The notes beneath the pieces are model-generated. The model was not told where the DNA came from. It saw nothing but the letters and a program-made list of their open reading frames with translations, and searched no databases. This document shows positions 54,943 through 63,732 of a stretch of DNA of 64,000 nt, piece after piece (positions within the stretch are counted from its first letter, which is position 1; each line of letters starts with the position of its first letter). The DNA comes from Halomonas halocynthiae DSM 14573 (GTDB lineage Bacteria; Pseudomonadota; Gammaproteobacteria; Pseudomonadales; Halomonadaceae). The stretch spans positions 91,176 to 155,175 of the forward strand of contig NZ_KE384441.1 in NCBI RefSeq assembly GCF_000425725.1, in the 5' to 3' direction. The position numbers and the translations under genes are program-made.

Positions 54943-57105
54943 ATGCGTTTTTGCACACAGTTCCCCCCAGCAGTGTTTGTTGCCGCGAAGTTTGGGTCTG
55001 GTTTGCTTGCGGTGAGCATGTCCTCAATGGTGCTGGCTCAAGGTAGTGCACTTGATACATCTTCGGCCCATGAAAATCGTGAGGCCGAGGCTCCATTAGC
55101 CCTTGCGTCGATGACGGTGACGGCCCAGGCGGCGACCAAAACAGAGACTCCGTTTTTGGAAACGCCCCAAGCCACATCGATAGTTTCTGCTGAAGATATT
55201 GAGCGACGAGGAGCCCAGACGGTTCAGCGCGCACTGAACTACACGCCGGGTGTTTATACTAATCAGGTCGGTGCCTCGAACCGTTACGACTATATTGTGT
55301 TGCGAGGGTTTTCCGATGGCAGTTTGAGTAATACGTTTCTCGATGGCTTGAAGCTGATGGGAGACATTAACTCGTACAGCTCATTGAGTATCGAACCATA
55401 CATGCTGGAATCTATCGAAGTGGTCAAGGGGCCGGCCTCGGTTCTTTATGGCCGGTCGTCGCCGGGTGGTTTGGTGGCACTGACCAGTAAGCGTCCCCGT
55501 TTCACAGGCACGCCCACTGGCGAGCTACAAATAGGGCTAGGCAATAATAGCCAGAAACATGCGGCATTTGATGTGACCGGTAGCGTGGATGACAAGCAGC
55601 GCGCGGCTTTTCGCATTACAGGTACCGCGCGGAGTGCAGATACTCAGTTTGGCTCAGTTGAAGAAGAAAGCTACGCCATTGCGCCATCGCTGACCTGGGA
55701 CATTACGGATGACACCACGCTGGGCCTGATGGCCTATGTTTCTAGGCAGCCGAAGGGGGGCTATCATGCTGGCTTGCCGTTTGAAGGAACAGTGAGTACG
55801 CGGATGGGGCACCGCATCAGTAACAATTTCTTTGAAGGCGAAGAGAGTTACGACAAATTCAAAAGTAACCAGACGTTACTGGGCTATGATATTGAACACC
55901 GTGTTAGCGACACTATCAGCGCGCGTCAGAAAGTCCGCTACTTGAACTCCGATGTCGAGTTAGGTCAGGTGTATGCCTATGACTGGGCTAGTGAGACTAC
56001 GCTGAATCGCTACTACTCGGGTGGCGACGAGTCGCTAAAGGCCTGGACTGTTGACAACCAGTTGGAAACACGCGTCTCAACAGGGGAAGTCAAACATCGC
56101 GTGCTCGCAGGGCTTGATTACCAAACCCGTGATAACAACGTGGATTGGGCCTCGGGGGCTTTTCCGGCGATTGATGCGTTCAATCCAAGCTATGGCGCTG
56201 GCCCCATCGGCGATATTGCGGTTACCACCCGTGAGCAGCATGAATTCGAGCAGGTCGGTGTTTACCTGCAGGATCAGCTGAGCTGGGACCGTTGGCACCT
56301 GACTCTGGGTGGGCGCTATGACTGGGTCGATATCAACAACAGAAACCGTGATACGGATGCCACCAGTAAGCTGGATGACACTCAGTTCAGTGGCCGCGCA
56401 GGTTTGTTGTATGCCTTTGATAACGGTGTGTCTCCGTACTTGAGTTACTCTACATCATTCACGCCCACTAGCTTTGTTGATGCCTCGGGTGATGTGCTTG
56501 AGCCGATGAAAGGTAAACAGGTTGAGACTGGGCTGAAATTCCAACCTCGCGGCACGCAGGACCAGTACTCTGTCGCACTGTTCCATATCAACCAGGAAAA
56601 TGTAGCCACTAAAGAGCAGCCGACAGACCCTTATCGTGCGGTAGGTGAAATTAGATCGCAGGGCGTTGAGCTTGAGGCGAGTACAAACATTACTGACGCG
56701 TTACGTCTGCAAGCGGGCTATGCCTACACGGATATTACCTATGCAGAAAGTGATGACGGAAATGAGGGCAACAGTGCCATCTATGCACCGAAACATCTTG
56801 CCTCTGCGTGGGGATATTACGATGTAATGAGCGGGCCGCTGGCGGGGCTGAATGCCGGGCTTGGGGTGCGTTACTACGCGGATATTCAAGCCGACCGTGC
56901 TAACACCGAGCAAGTGCCTGATTACACCTTGGTAGATGCCACCTTGGGTTACGACTTCAGTCAGGTGGGTTTTGAGGGAGTGTCTGCCCGTCTTAACGTG
57001 AATAATGTGCTGGATAAAAGCTATGTGGCGTCATGCAACTCGCTGGAATTTTGTTATTTCGGCGCTGAGCGCAGCGTCAAAGCCACGTTAAATTATCGCT
57101 TCTAG
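54943..57105 (+). CDS. TonB-dependent siderophore receptor (FhuA/FoxA-like)
   Basis: A 720-residue outer-membrane receptor. A signal peptide (to about residue 32, VLAQG) is followed by a TonB-box-like MTVTAQ, a plug domain (about 60-190; ATSIVSAEDIERRGAQT, VLRGFSDG, VVKGPASVLYGRSSPGG) and a 22-strand barrel that ends in KATLNYRF. The late motif SCNSLEFCYFGAERSV is typical of hydroxamate siderophore receptors. It is followed by a broken fhuC and by fhuD, so ferric hydroxamates are the likely ligands. Expression is probably under the AraC regulator upstream. Confidence 0.94.
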   Translation: MRFCTQFPPAVFVAAKFGSGLLAVSMSSMVLAQGSALDTSSAHENREAEAPLALASMTVTAQAATKTETPFLETPQATSIVSAEDIERRGAQTVQRALNYTPGVYTNQVGASNRYDYIVLRGFSDGSLSNTFLDGLKLMGDINSYSSLSIEPYMLESIEVVKGPASVLYGRSSPGGLVALTSKRPRFTGTPTGELQIGLGNNSQKHAAFDVTGSVDDKQRAAFRITGTARSADTQFGSVEEESYAIAPSLTWDITDDTTLGLMAYVSRQPKGGYHAGLPFEGTVSTRMGHRISNNFFEGEESYDKFKSNQTLLGYDIEHRVSDTISARQKVRYLNSDVELGQVYAYDWASETTLNRYYSGGDESLKAWTVDNQLETRVSTGEVKHRVLAGLDYQTRDNNVDWASGAFPAIDAFNPSYGAGPIGDIAVTTREQHEFEQVGVYLQDQLSWDRWHLTLGGRYDWVDINNRNRDTDATSKLDDTQFSGRAGLLYAFDNGVSPYLSYSTSFTPTSFVDASGDVLEPMKGKQVETGLKFQPRGTQDQYSVALFHINQENVATKEQPTDPYRAVGEIRSQGVELEASTNITDALRLQAGYAYTDITYAESDDGNEGNSAIYAPKHLASAWGYYDVMSGPLAGLNAGLGVRYYADIQADRANTEQVPDYTLVDATLGYDFSQVGFEGVSARLNVNNVLDKSYVASCNSLEFCYFGAERSVKATLNYRF

Positions 57106-57163
57106 GTTAGTGTTTTGCTGCATTGGCCGAAGCGACATGTATTATTGTTGAGCTTGTCTACAG

Positions 57164-57188
57164 CGTCGTTTGCTTTTAGCAAGCGACG
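57164..57188. other. Stem-loop between receptor and fhuC relic
   Basis: CGTCGTTTGC, loop TTTTA, GCAAGCGACG: a 10-bp stem with one G-U pair. There is no T-run, so it may be an mRNA-stabilising or attenuating hairpin rather than a terminator. Confidence 0.4.
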
Positions 57189-57199
57189 CGGAGGACCGA

Positions 57200-57468
57200 A
57201 TGTATAATATTCGCGCTGCCACCTTCGAGGTTCTAGGGCGATGTCTGCTACATCCCACGACGCTGACTTTAGCGTCGGGGAAAGTTTACGGCCTGATTGG
57301 TCACCACGGCTTGGGTAAGCCCACCTTACTTTGCATACGGGGCGGGTCATTGCGGAAGGGTCGCCAGCTCAGTTAATGCGCAGTGATGTGCTGGAAAGTC
57401 TCTACGGTATTGCGATGCCGGTTATAGCTCATCCCAGCGGTGAACATGCGGTTGCCCTGGTTCACTGA
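57200..57468 (+). pseudogene. fhuC: fhuC pseudogene with internal deletion (siderophore ABC ATPase)
   Basis: The first part (ATG 57200, GAGGA eight bases upstream) reads like an FhuC N-terminus: CLLHPTTLTLASGKVYGLIG, then a damaged Walker A GHHGLGKPTLL. After about 45 codons the match jumps, in another frame (from about 57341), to the FhuC C-terminus: GRVIAEGSPAQLM, ESLYGIAMPVIAHPSGE, VALVH-stop at 57468. The middle of the gene, including signature and Walker B motifs, is gone and the ends are out of frame. Intact FhuC is about 265 residues. No ATPase function can remain. Confidence 0.82.
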
Positions 57469-57525
57469 ACAATCAACCTGTGGTATCTCATCCCATCACG
57501 CTCTTACTTCGGTGTTATTTCTACG

Positions 57526-58500
57526 ATGACGGTTTTGTCATATCGATGGATTAATTCGCTGCGTACGGTGTTCTCATCTACGTGTTTTCTGCTTCGCCGG
57601 TTGCTGGCATCTCGTATGCTGAAGGCGGCGTTGGTCGCCATACTGCCTGTAGCGCTGATGCCCCTTGCTCTGGCGGCACCTCGCGTTGCGAGCCTTGACT
57701 GGACGCTGGCTGAAACGTTGATGGCTCTTCAGGCACCCCCAGTGGCCTTAGCTCAAACACATGACTACGCCAGTTGGGTGGGGCAGGCCACGCCTGAGTC
57801 GGTTGTTGATATGGGGTTGCGCTCTCGACCTAACCTTGAGTTGCTGGTGAGCCTTGTCCCCGACACTATTGTGATTTCACCGATGTTTGCCAGTCTTAAA
57901 CCCCGTCTGTCGACGATTGCGCCGGTTGACACCTTCTCGATGTATGTGCCCGACGAGCCGGTGTGGTTAGGGCTTGAGACACTGACGCGCAAGCTGGGTG
58001 TGCTCAGTGAACGGGAGGCAGCCGCTGAACGGCTCATCGGCGCATCACGCCAGGAAGTTGATGATCTGGCAGAACGTCTGCCGGACACCGCTCGGCCGTT
58101 GATTGTTGTGCAGTTCATGGATGCTCGCCATGCCCGTGTATTCGGCGCTAATAGCTTGTTTGATGCTGTAATGAACCGGCTTGGTTTGGAAAATGCTTGG
58201 CAGCAGCCAACCAATGCCTGGGGCTTTAGCTTAGTAGGGATTGAGCAGCTTGCTGCCTTTGATCAGGCACGTTTCGTGGTGGTCAAACCGTATCCTGTAG
58301 GCGTTGCTGAGGCGCTTGAAGACAGTGGCCTATGGCAGGCAGTGGCGAGTGTTAAGCGAGGCGATGTGGTCAACCTGCCCGCGATTTGGAGTTTTGGCGG
58401 CTTACCCTCGGCAACGCATTTTGCCCGAGTGCTGACAGCCGCAATAAACGAGAGCCCTTCGCAAGCCTTTAGCATAGAGCCTACCGATGAGAGTTACTAA
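57526..58500 (+). CDS. fhuD: FhuD-like siderophore-binding protein
   Basis: A 324-residue (or 294 from the ATG at 57616) periplasmic binding protein of the FhuD/BtuF family. The hydrophobic leader KAALVAILPVALMPLALAA fits a signal peptide best if translation starts at 57616, where the protein also matches E. coli FhuD in length (296). Conserved FhuD features are SLDWTLAETLMALQ, DMGLRSRPNLELL, DARHARVFGANSLFD, ENAWQQPTNAWG and AIWSFGGLPSATHF. The permease fhuB does not follow and fhuC is broken, so this protein must use a transporter elsewhere or is on the way to loss. Confidence 0.87.
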   Translation: MTVLSYRWINSLRTVFSSTCFLLRRLLASRMLKAALVAILPVALMPLALAAPRVASLDWTLAETLMALQAPPVALAQTHDYASWVGQATPESVVDMGLRSRPNLELLVSLVPDTIVISPMFASLKPRLSTIAPVDTFSMYVPDEPVWLGLETLTRKLGVLSEREAAAERLIGASRQEVDDLAERLPDTARPLIVVQFMDARHARVFGANSLFDAVMNRLGLENAWQQPTNAWGFSLVGIEQLAAFDQARFVVVKPYPVGVAEALEDSGLWQAVASVKRGDVVNLPAIWSFGGLPSATHFARVLTAAINESPSQAFSIEPTDESY

Positions 58501-58620
58501 TCGGCGGTAGCATACTTTATGCGGGGGCTAAGGAAGGGATAGTGGGATCTTTCCTCGGTGCTGATTAGCTTCAGCAGGATAGCACTTCGGATGGATGGTT
58601 GACTGATGAATAATATTTTT

Positions 58621-58636
58621 ATATTTTTGGAAATAT
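58621..58636. promoter_or_regulatory. Candidate ArsR operator
   Basis: ATATTT, TTGG, AAATAT: a perfect 6-bp-arm AT-rich palindrome overlapping the arsR start codon. It is placed where ArsR autorepression sites often lie, but the half-site is not a strong match to known ArsR boxes. Confidence 0.35.
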
Positions 58637-59075
58637 GAAAACATTTGATGTGATTGCAAGTTTTTCCGCGCTGGCTCAAGAAACACGTCTGGATGCTTTC
58701 CGTCTGCTGGTACGCCAAGAACCATGTGGGTTGCCTGCTGGTGAGATTGCAAGGCAGCTATCGGTACCGCATGCCACGATGTCGGCACACTTGTCTGTGT
58801 TGTCACGGGCAGGTTTGGTGACATCCCGTCGCCAAGGGCGCTCGATTATCTATCGAGCGAACCTGACTCATATGCAGGAAGCCATTAGCTTTCTGGTGCG
58901 CGATTGTTGCGCGGGGCACCCCGAGGTGTGTGATCCCTTAGCGAAGTGTCTGAGCGATTGCTCTGCAAACCAAAGTTCTTCAAACCAAAGTTCTTCAAAC
59001 CAGCGTTCTTCAAACCAATGTTCTTCAAACCAGTGCTCTTCAAACCCATGCTCTTCAAGCAAAGTGCCAGAGTGA
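58635..59075 (+). CDS. arsR: ArsR-family arsenic repressor with repeat tail
   Basis: A 146-residue metalloregulator. Residues about 1-95 form the winged helix (ALAQETRLDAFRLLVRQEPC, then LPAGEIARQLSVPHATMSAHL). A cysteine cluster DCCAGHPEVCDPLAKCLSDC (about 91-110) probably binds arsenite. The last 35 residues are unusual: six pentapeptides of type NQxSS in which x changes from Ser, Ser, Arg to Cys, Cys, Cys, encoded by six 15-bp tandem repeats (58966-59055). Typical ArsR proteins stop before this tail. It is the first gene of arsR-arsC-arsH-acr3. Confidence 0.93.
   Translation: MKTFDVIASFSALAQETRLDAFRLLVRQEPCGLPAGEIARQLSVPHATMSAHLSVLSRAGLVTSRRQGRSIIYRANLTHMQEAISFLVRDCCAGHPEVCDPLAKCLSDCSANQSSSNQSSSNQRSSNQCSSNQCSSNPCSSSKVPE
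58966..59055 (+). repeat. Six 15-bp tandem repeats within arsR
   Basis: Units of the form CAAACCAAAGTTCTT. The first two are identical; later units vary at positions 7-11 (CAGCG, CAATG, CAGTGC-type, CCATGC-type). The array is in frame and encodes NQSSS, NQSSS, NQRSS, NQCSS, NQCSS, NPCSS. Unit length is a multiple of three, so gain or loss of a unit keeps the reading frame. Confidence 0.92.
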
Positions 59076-59081
59076 GACGAC

Positions 59082-59495
59082 ATGCTCCCCCAGATCTATC
59101 ACAATCCGAACTGCGGTACGTCGCGTAATACGTTGGCGATGATGAAGGCCTCTGGTCAGCCTCCTGACGTTATTGAATACCTTAAAACGCCTCCCAGTCG
59201 AGAGCGGCTGATTGAGCTGTTGTCGATGATGGGGATCCGTCCCCGAGACTTGCTACGGCGCAAGGGAACCCCCTACGAGGCGTTGGGGTTGGATGACTCG
59301 ACGTTGACGGATGATCAGTTGATCGATGCCATGATGGCTGAACCGATCCTGATTAATCGCCCCATTGTCGTGACGCAAAAGGGAGCAAGGTTATGTCGTC
59401 CTTCGGAAACCGTACTGGAGCTTTTGGATAACCCTGTTGCGCATTTCACTAAGGAAGATGGCGAAGTCATTCCTTATCAAGGAGTCGTGAGATGA
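59082..59495 (+). CDS. arsC: Arsenate reductase (glutaredoxin-type)
   Basis: A 137-residue ArsC that reduces arsenate to arsenite with glutathione/glutaredoxin. The active-site [11 protein letters not shown] (Cys 11) and the Arg residues in [17 protein letters not shown] are present. Length agrees with plasmid R773 ArsC (141). It starts six bases after the arsR stop, and its TGA overlaps the arsH ATG. Confidence 0.96.
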   Translation: MLPQIYHNPNCGTSRNTLAMMKASGQPPDVIEYLKTPPSRERLIELLSMMGIRPRDLLRRKGTPYEALGLDDSTLTDDQLIDAMMAEPILINRPIVVTQKGARLCRPSETVLELLDNPVAHFTKEDGEVIPYQGVVR

Positions 59496-60217
59496 GCGAC
59501 GTCAATACGCTGGTAGACCTTCCCAATATTAACGCATCAGAACTTCTTCCTATTGATGCGACAAAGCTAGGCGCGGTTGTGCCTCAGCAGGCGCCGCGCA
59601 TTTTGGTGTTGTATGGCTCGTTACGTGAGCGTTCCTATTCTCGCCTTGTGGCCGAAGAAGCAGGGCGGGTGTTGCGTTGGTTTGGGTGTGAGGTGCGCAC
59701 GTTTAACCCCAGTGGCTTGCCTCTGCCGGATGATGCGCAGACAGATCACCCTAAAGTGCAGGAGCTGCGTGAGCTGGCGCAGTGGGCCGAGGGGATGGTA
59801 TGGGTCAGCCCAGAGCGCCATGGTGCCATGACGGCGGTGATGAAAGCGCAAATTGATTGGATCCCACTATCTCTGGGTGGCGTTCGTCCGACGCAAGGAA
59901 AAACGTTAGCCGTGATGCAGGTGTCAGGTGGTAGTCAGAGTTTTAACGCGGTTAACCAAATGCGTATTCTCGGTCGCTGGATGCGCATGGTGACGATACC
60001 TAATCAGTCTTCGGTGCCGAAGGCGTTTACCGAATTTGATGATGATGGCCGCATGAAGCCCTCGCCTTTATATCTTCGTGTTGTGGATGTTTGTGAAGAA
60101 CTGGCTAAGTTCACTTTGATGATTCGTGGGCGTAGCGACTATTTGACAGACCGTTACTCCGAGCGAGTGGAAAGCGCAGAAGACGTTTCCCGCCGCGTGA
60201 ACCAAGGCTCTCTCTGA
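59492..60217 (+). CDS. arsH: ArsH NADPH-dependent FMN reductase
   Basis: A 241-residue flavoprotein. It has the FMN-phosphate loop [11 protein letters not shown] (about residue 40), [18 protein letters not shown] and the ArsH-type C-terminal [11 protein letters not shown]. ArsH can oxidise trivalent organoarsenicals and reduce quinones. It is translationally coupled to arsC by ATGA overlap, with acr3 nine bases downstream. Confidence 0.95.
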   Translation: MSDVNTLVDLPNINASELLPIDATKLGAVVPQQAPRILVLYGSLRERSYSRLVAEEAGRVLRWFGCEVRTFNPSGLPLPDDAQTDHPKVQELRELAQWAEGMVWVSPERHGAMTAVMKAQIDWIPLSLGGVRPTQGKTLAVMQVSGGSQSFNAVNQMRILGRWMRMVTIPNQSSVPKAFTEFDDDGRMKPSPLYLRVVDVCEELAKFTLMIRGRSDYLTDRYSERVESAEDVSRRVNQGSL

Positions 60218-60226
60218 GGCGAACTC

Positions 60227-61297
60227 ATGAATCAAAATGTTGATGAACCATCAAAACAAACCGCCAATGGTGGCATGGGGTGGTTTGAGCGTTACCTGTC
60301 AGTTTGGGTGTTGCTGGCGATAGTGGTAGGTGTTGCGCTTGGCCAATTTGCACCGTCGGTGCCTCAGACGTTAGCTAGCTTCGAATATGCGCAGGTGTCG
60401 ATTCCTGTCGCGATACTGATCTGGGCAATGATTTTTCCAATGATGGCTCAGATTGACTTTAATGCAGTGCTGGACGTTCGCAAAGAACCTAAGGGGCTGG
60501 CGATTACGACGGTAGTGAATTGGTTGATTAAACCATTCACTATGTTCGCCATTGCTTGGTTCTTTTTGATGGTGGTATTTAAGCCGTTGATTCCACATCA
60601 GCTGGCGAGCGAATACCTCGCCGGGGCCATTCTGCTTGGTGCCGCTCCGTGTACGGCAATGGTGTTTGTGTGGAGCTACCTTACGAAAGGCGATGCGGCT
60701 TACACGTTGGTACAGGTCTCGTTAAATGACGTGATCATGCTGTTTGCTTTTGCGCCGATCGTTGTATTTTTGTTAGGCATTTCAGATATTCAGGTGCCTT
60801 GGAACACCGTCATTCTCTCTGTTGTGCTGTATATCGTGATTCCTTTGTTGGCGGGTTACTTAACCCGACGCTTGGTGGTCAGTCGTCAGGGGCAGCGTTG
60901 GTATGACGACGTCTTCTTGACGCGCCTTGCGCCTATTACGCCTGCTGCATTAATCGCCACACTGGTATTGCTGTTTGCCTTTCAGGGGGAGGTGATTTTG
61001 GACAATCCTCTGCACATCGTTCTGATTGCTATCCCACTGATCGTACAGACGTTTTTCATCTTCTATTTGGCTTATGGCTGGGCGAAATTCTGGCATGTGC
61101 GCCACTGTATTGCGGCGCCAGGAGCACTGATAGGGGCGAGTAATTTCTTTGAGCTGGCGGTAGCAGCGGCAATTGCTTTGTTTGGACTTCAGTCAGGAGC
61201 CGCGTTGGCTGCGGTTGTCGGGGTGTTGGTGGAAGTGCCCATCATGTTGATTCTGGTCAGAATCGCTAATAACACCAGAGGCAGGTTTCCTGAATGA
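60227..61297 (+). CDS. acr3: Arsenite efflux permease Acr3
   Basis: A 356-residue membrane protein with ten hydrophobic helices that extrudes arsenite. The ACR3 hallmark GAAPCTAMVFVWS carries the essential cysteine (about residue 145); RHCIAAPGALIGASNFFELAVAAAI lies near the end. It is the last gene of the ars operon and ends 85 bp before the convergent LysR gene. Confidence 0.96.
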   Translation: MNQNVDEPSKQTANGGMGWFERYLSVWVLLAIVVGVALGQFAPSVPQTLASFEYAQVSIPVAILIWAMIFPMMAQIDFNAVLDVRKEPKGLAITTVVNWLIKPFTMFAIAWFFLMVVFKPLIPHQLASEYLAGAILLGAAPCTAMVFVWSYLTKGDAAYTLVQVSLNDVIMLFAFAPIVVFLLGISDIQVPWNTVILSVVLYIVIPLLAGYLTRRLVVSRQGQRWYDDVFLTRLAPITPAALIATLVLLFAFQGEVILDNPLHIVLIAIPLIVQTFFIFYLAYGWAKFWHVRHCIAAPGALIGASNFFELAVAAAIALFGLQSGAALAAVVGVLVEVPIMLILVRIANNTRGRFPE

Positions 61298-61382
61298 TCT
61301 TGTTGATTCATGTAAAGGGTAGAGACCGTTATTGCCGAAGCTCGGCGGTGGCTGTGGGCTAGATTGACACCTAACTTGTCTA

Positions 61383-62309
61383 TCAAGTGCTAATTTGTTG
61401 TTTATGTTGTGAGCTCCATAGCTGGCAGGCATTTTTTAACGATTGCGCCAAGGCATGGGTTGCAGGGCCTGCCGCATCGCGATTGGCATAGGCTAAAAAC
61501 AGTTCCACTTGGCGCTGCCCTCCTTCAGCAAGGGGGAGCGGTTTAAGGTGGCCAGCGTCCAGTTCTGCCTGAATGTGGTCATAAGGTAGCCAGGCAAACC
61601 CTAGCCCGTCTTTGATGAATTGAATGGACGTGTTGAGCTGAGTGACGGTCCAGCGTTGTTCTGCAGCGAGCCAGCCAAAATCCTGTCGACGTTTAATACC
61701 TGAATCTCGGACGACGAACTGGCGATGAGCGCGCAGATCATTATGAGTCAACTCACGATTTAGCTGATGGAGCGGGTGCTCAGGGTGGGCCACTGCCAGG
61801 AAGGTCACGTTAATCAGCGACTGCCCAAGAAAGCCCGGCGGCAAATGATGGATAATGGCTAAATCTGCCTCTCCGTTGAGTAAGGTCTCTTGGGTGCCAG
61901 ACAGCACTGACTCGATGAGCTGAACCCGTGACGCTCGGCTTTCAGGCACGAAGGTTGCCATGGCTTGGCTGAGTAATGTGGTTGGGAAAATAGCCTCTAC
62001 GGCTAAGCGCACCTCGGTTTCCCAGCCTTCGGCCAGGTTGCTCGCCAAGTACTCTAGATTCAGAGCATCATTGATCAGCACCCGGGCTTGGCGTAGTAGT
62101 GTTTCCCCTGCCGATGACAGCACCGCTTTGCGCCCTTGAATCGTCAGCGCTTTGACAGGCAGCTGTTCTTGCATACCTTTCAATGCATAACTAATCGATG
62201 ACTGGCTACGGCTAAGCGCCTCGGCCGCTTTGGCATAGCTGCCTTCTTCTACTACCGCTTGCAGTATTACCCACTGTTCGAGACTGATGCGGGGGATTCG
62301 TTGTGCCAT
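61383..62309 (-). CDS. LysR-family transcriptional regulator
   Basis: A 308-residue LTTR. The N-terminal winged helix is clear (ISLEQWVILQAVVEEGSYAKAAEALSRSQSSISYALK split over residues 7-45). The C-terminal effector domain begins about residue 90. The ATG at 62309 starts the conserved region; the longer frame would extend through the divergent gene's promoter. It is divergent from the FMN reductase by 154 bp and probably controls it. The effector is unknown. Confidence 0.92.
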   Translation of the reverse strand: MAQRIPRISLEQWVILQAVVEEGSYAKAAEALSRSQSSISYALKGMQEQLPVKALTIQGRKAVLSSAGETLLRQARVLINDALNLEYLASNLAEGWETEVRLAVEAIFPTTLLSQAMATFVPESRASRVQLIESVLSGTQETLLNGEADLAIIHHLPPGFLGQSLINVTFLAVAHPEHPLHQLNRELTHNDLRAHRQFVVRDSGIKRRQDFGWLAAEQRWTVTQLNTSIQFIKDGLGFAWLPYDHIQAELDAGHLKPLPLAEGGQRQVELFLAYANRDAAGPATHALAQSLKNACQLWSSQHKQQIST

Positions 62310-62463
62310 GGAATGCTCGTTGTTAATTGATCGGAATATTCGTTCATTATGCGCTGAATAGTGACACTTTCTAGTATGATTAAGCAGGTAGGCTGTCCAC
62401 ATTGCAGTAATTATTATTCTTTCTCGTGGCTGAAAATGCCCATTGCTAAAAAAGGATCTCACG

Positions 62464-63021
62464 ATGAAGTTGACTATCGTACTGACCAGTACTCGCCCCA
62501 CCCGGCTTGGTAAAAGTGTTGCTGACTGGTTTTACAGTTATGCAAAAGGCGAGTCGGCAGGGTTCGAGATTGAGCTTGTCGATCTTAAGGAAATCAACCT
62601 TCCTCTGCTGGACGAGCCCAATCACCCTAGTATGCAAAAATACGAGCACGAGCATACTAAGCGGTGGGCGAAGATTGTTGATGAGTCGGATGCTTTCGTC
62701 TTTGTGCTACCGGAGTATAACCACGCTCCGCCGCCGTCTTTTGTTAACGCAGTGGACTATTTGTACAAAGAATGGAACTACAAGCCTGCTGGATTTGTCA
62801 GTTATGGGGGCATTTCAGGCGGTATTCGTTCAACGGAGGTTGCCAAACATCTTCTGGCTACCATGGAAATGGTGCCGGTTAAGCAACAGGTGATGATCCC
62901 TATGGTATTTGACCACCTCGAAGACGGCGCCTTTGTGCCAACTGAGATGCATGAGCAGAGTGCGAAGGTCATGCTGGACACCATGGCGCACTGGAGCAAT
63001 GCGCTGAAAACCATGCGCTGA
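62464..63021 (+). CDS. NADPH-dependent FMN reductase-family flavoprotein
   Basis: A 185-residue flavodoxin-like oxidoreductase. It has the FMN loop TSTRPTRLGKSVADWF, PEYNHAPPPSFVNAVDYL and SYGGISGGIRS, the family's typical three contact regions. Likely a quinone or azo-type reductase. The ATG at 62464 has AAAGGATC upstream. It is followed 64 bp later by a cytochrome b561. Confidence 0.92.
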   Translation: MKLTIVLTSTRPTRLGKSVADWFYSYAKGESAGFEIELVDLKEINLPLLDEPNHPSMQKYEHEHTKRWAKIVDESDAFVFVLPEYNHAPPPSFVNAVDYLYKEWNYKPAGFVSYGGISGGIRSTEVAKHLLATMEMVPVKQQVMIPMVFDHLEDGAFVPTEMHEQSAKVMLDTMAHWSNALKTMR

Positions 63022-63085
63022 AACGTATTTGCCCAACCAGTGTTTCAGCCAAACATTATTTCAGGATGCATTTGAGAAAAGAGCT

Positions 63086-63628
63086 ATGTTGACAAATACG
63101 CGTACTGGTTGGGGGCTTATCAGCATTGTGCTGCACTGGCTTAGCGCTGTCGCGGTGGTGGGGCTTTTTATCCTTGGCTGGTGGATGACGGGGCTGGGCT
63201 ACTATGACAGCTGGTATAACATCGGGCCTTGGTGGCATCGCTCGGTTGGGGTGCTGCTGTTGTTTGCTACGTTGCTACGACTTGGTTGGCGCGTGGCGCA
63301 GCCAACACCCCAGCATCATGGACAACGTTTTGAACGCTTGGCGGCAGATGCTGGGCACGTCGCACTCTATGTGTTGTTAGTTGGCGTTCTGGTTAGTGGC
63401 TATTTAATCTCTACTGCAGAAGGTGATCCTATCTCGGTGTTTGGCTGGTTTCAGGTACCAGCCTTGATTACCAGCTTGCCTGACCAGGCGACGCTGGCGG
63501 GTAAAGTTCACTGGTATGGAGCTATTGCTTTGATGGTCCTGTCCGGTGGTCATGCGCTGGCTGCTATTAAGCATCATTGGGTTGACCAGAACGACACCTT
63601 GGTGCGCATGCTCTCTTCGCGTAAATAG
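63086..63628 (+). CDS. Cytochrome b561 (YceJ-like)
   Basis: A 180-residue four-helix inner-membrane dihaem cytochrome b. Haem-ligand histidines sit in IVLHWLSA (residue about 17), PWWHRSVG (about 51) and in helices 3-4 (GHVALY, KVHWYGA and SGGHALAA). ATG at 63086 with GAGAAAAGAG upstream. It lies just before a YceI gene, the same order as E. coli yceJ-yceI, so it may pass electrons to a quinone-binding partner. Confidence 0.93.
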   Translation: MLTNTRTGWGLISIVLHWLSAVAVVGLFILGWWMTGLGYYDSWYNIGPWWHRSVGVLLLFATLLRLGWRVAQPTPQHHGQRFERLAADAGHVALYVLLVGVLVSGYLISTAEGDPISVFGWFQVPALITSLPDQATLAGKVHWYGAIALMVLSGGHALAAIKHHWVDQNDTLVRMLSSRK

Positions 63629-63732
63629 AAAAATTCATACTATTTTTCACATACTATTTTTTAAGTTGTTATGGGTTTTTGATGGCAATGATTGCCTCGT
63701 TTAACCCATCAGGAAAAAAGGACCTTATTGTC

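Noticed and set aside
58966..59055. CRISPR array
   Set aside because: Repeats are contiguous 15-bp units with no spacers, inside a coding frame.
58868..59083. Minus-strand frame with an EEHWFEE-type repetitive peptide
   Set aside because: It is only the antisense reading of the arsR tandem repeats.
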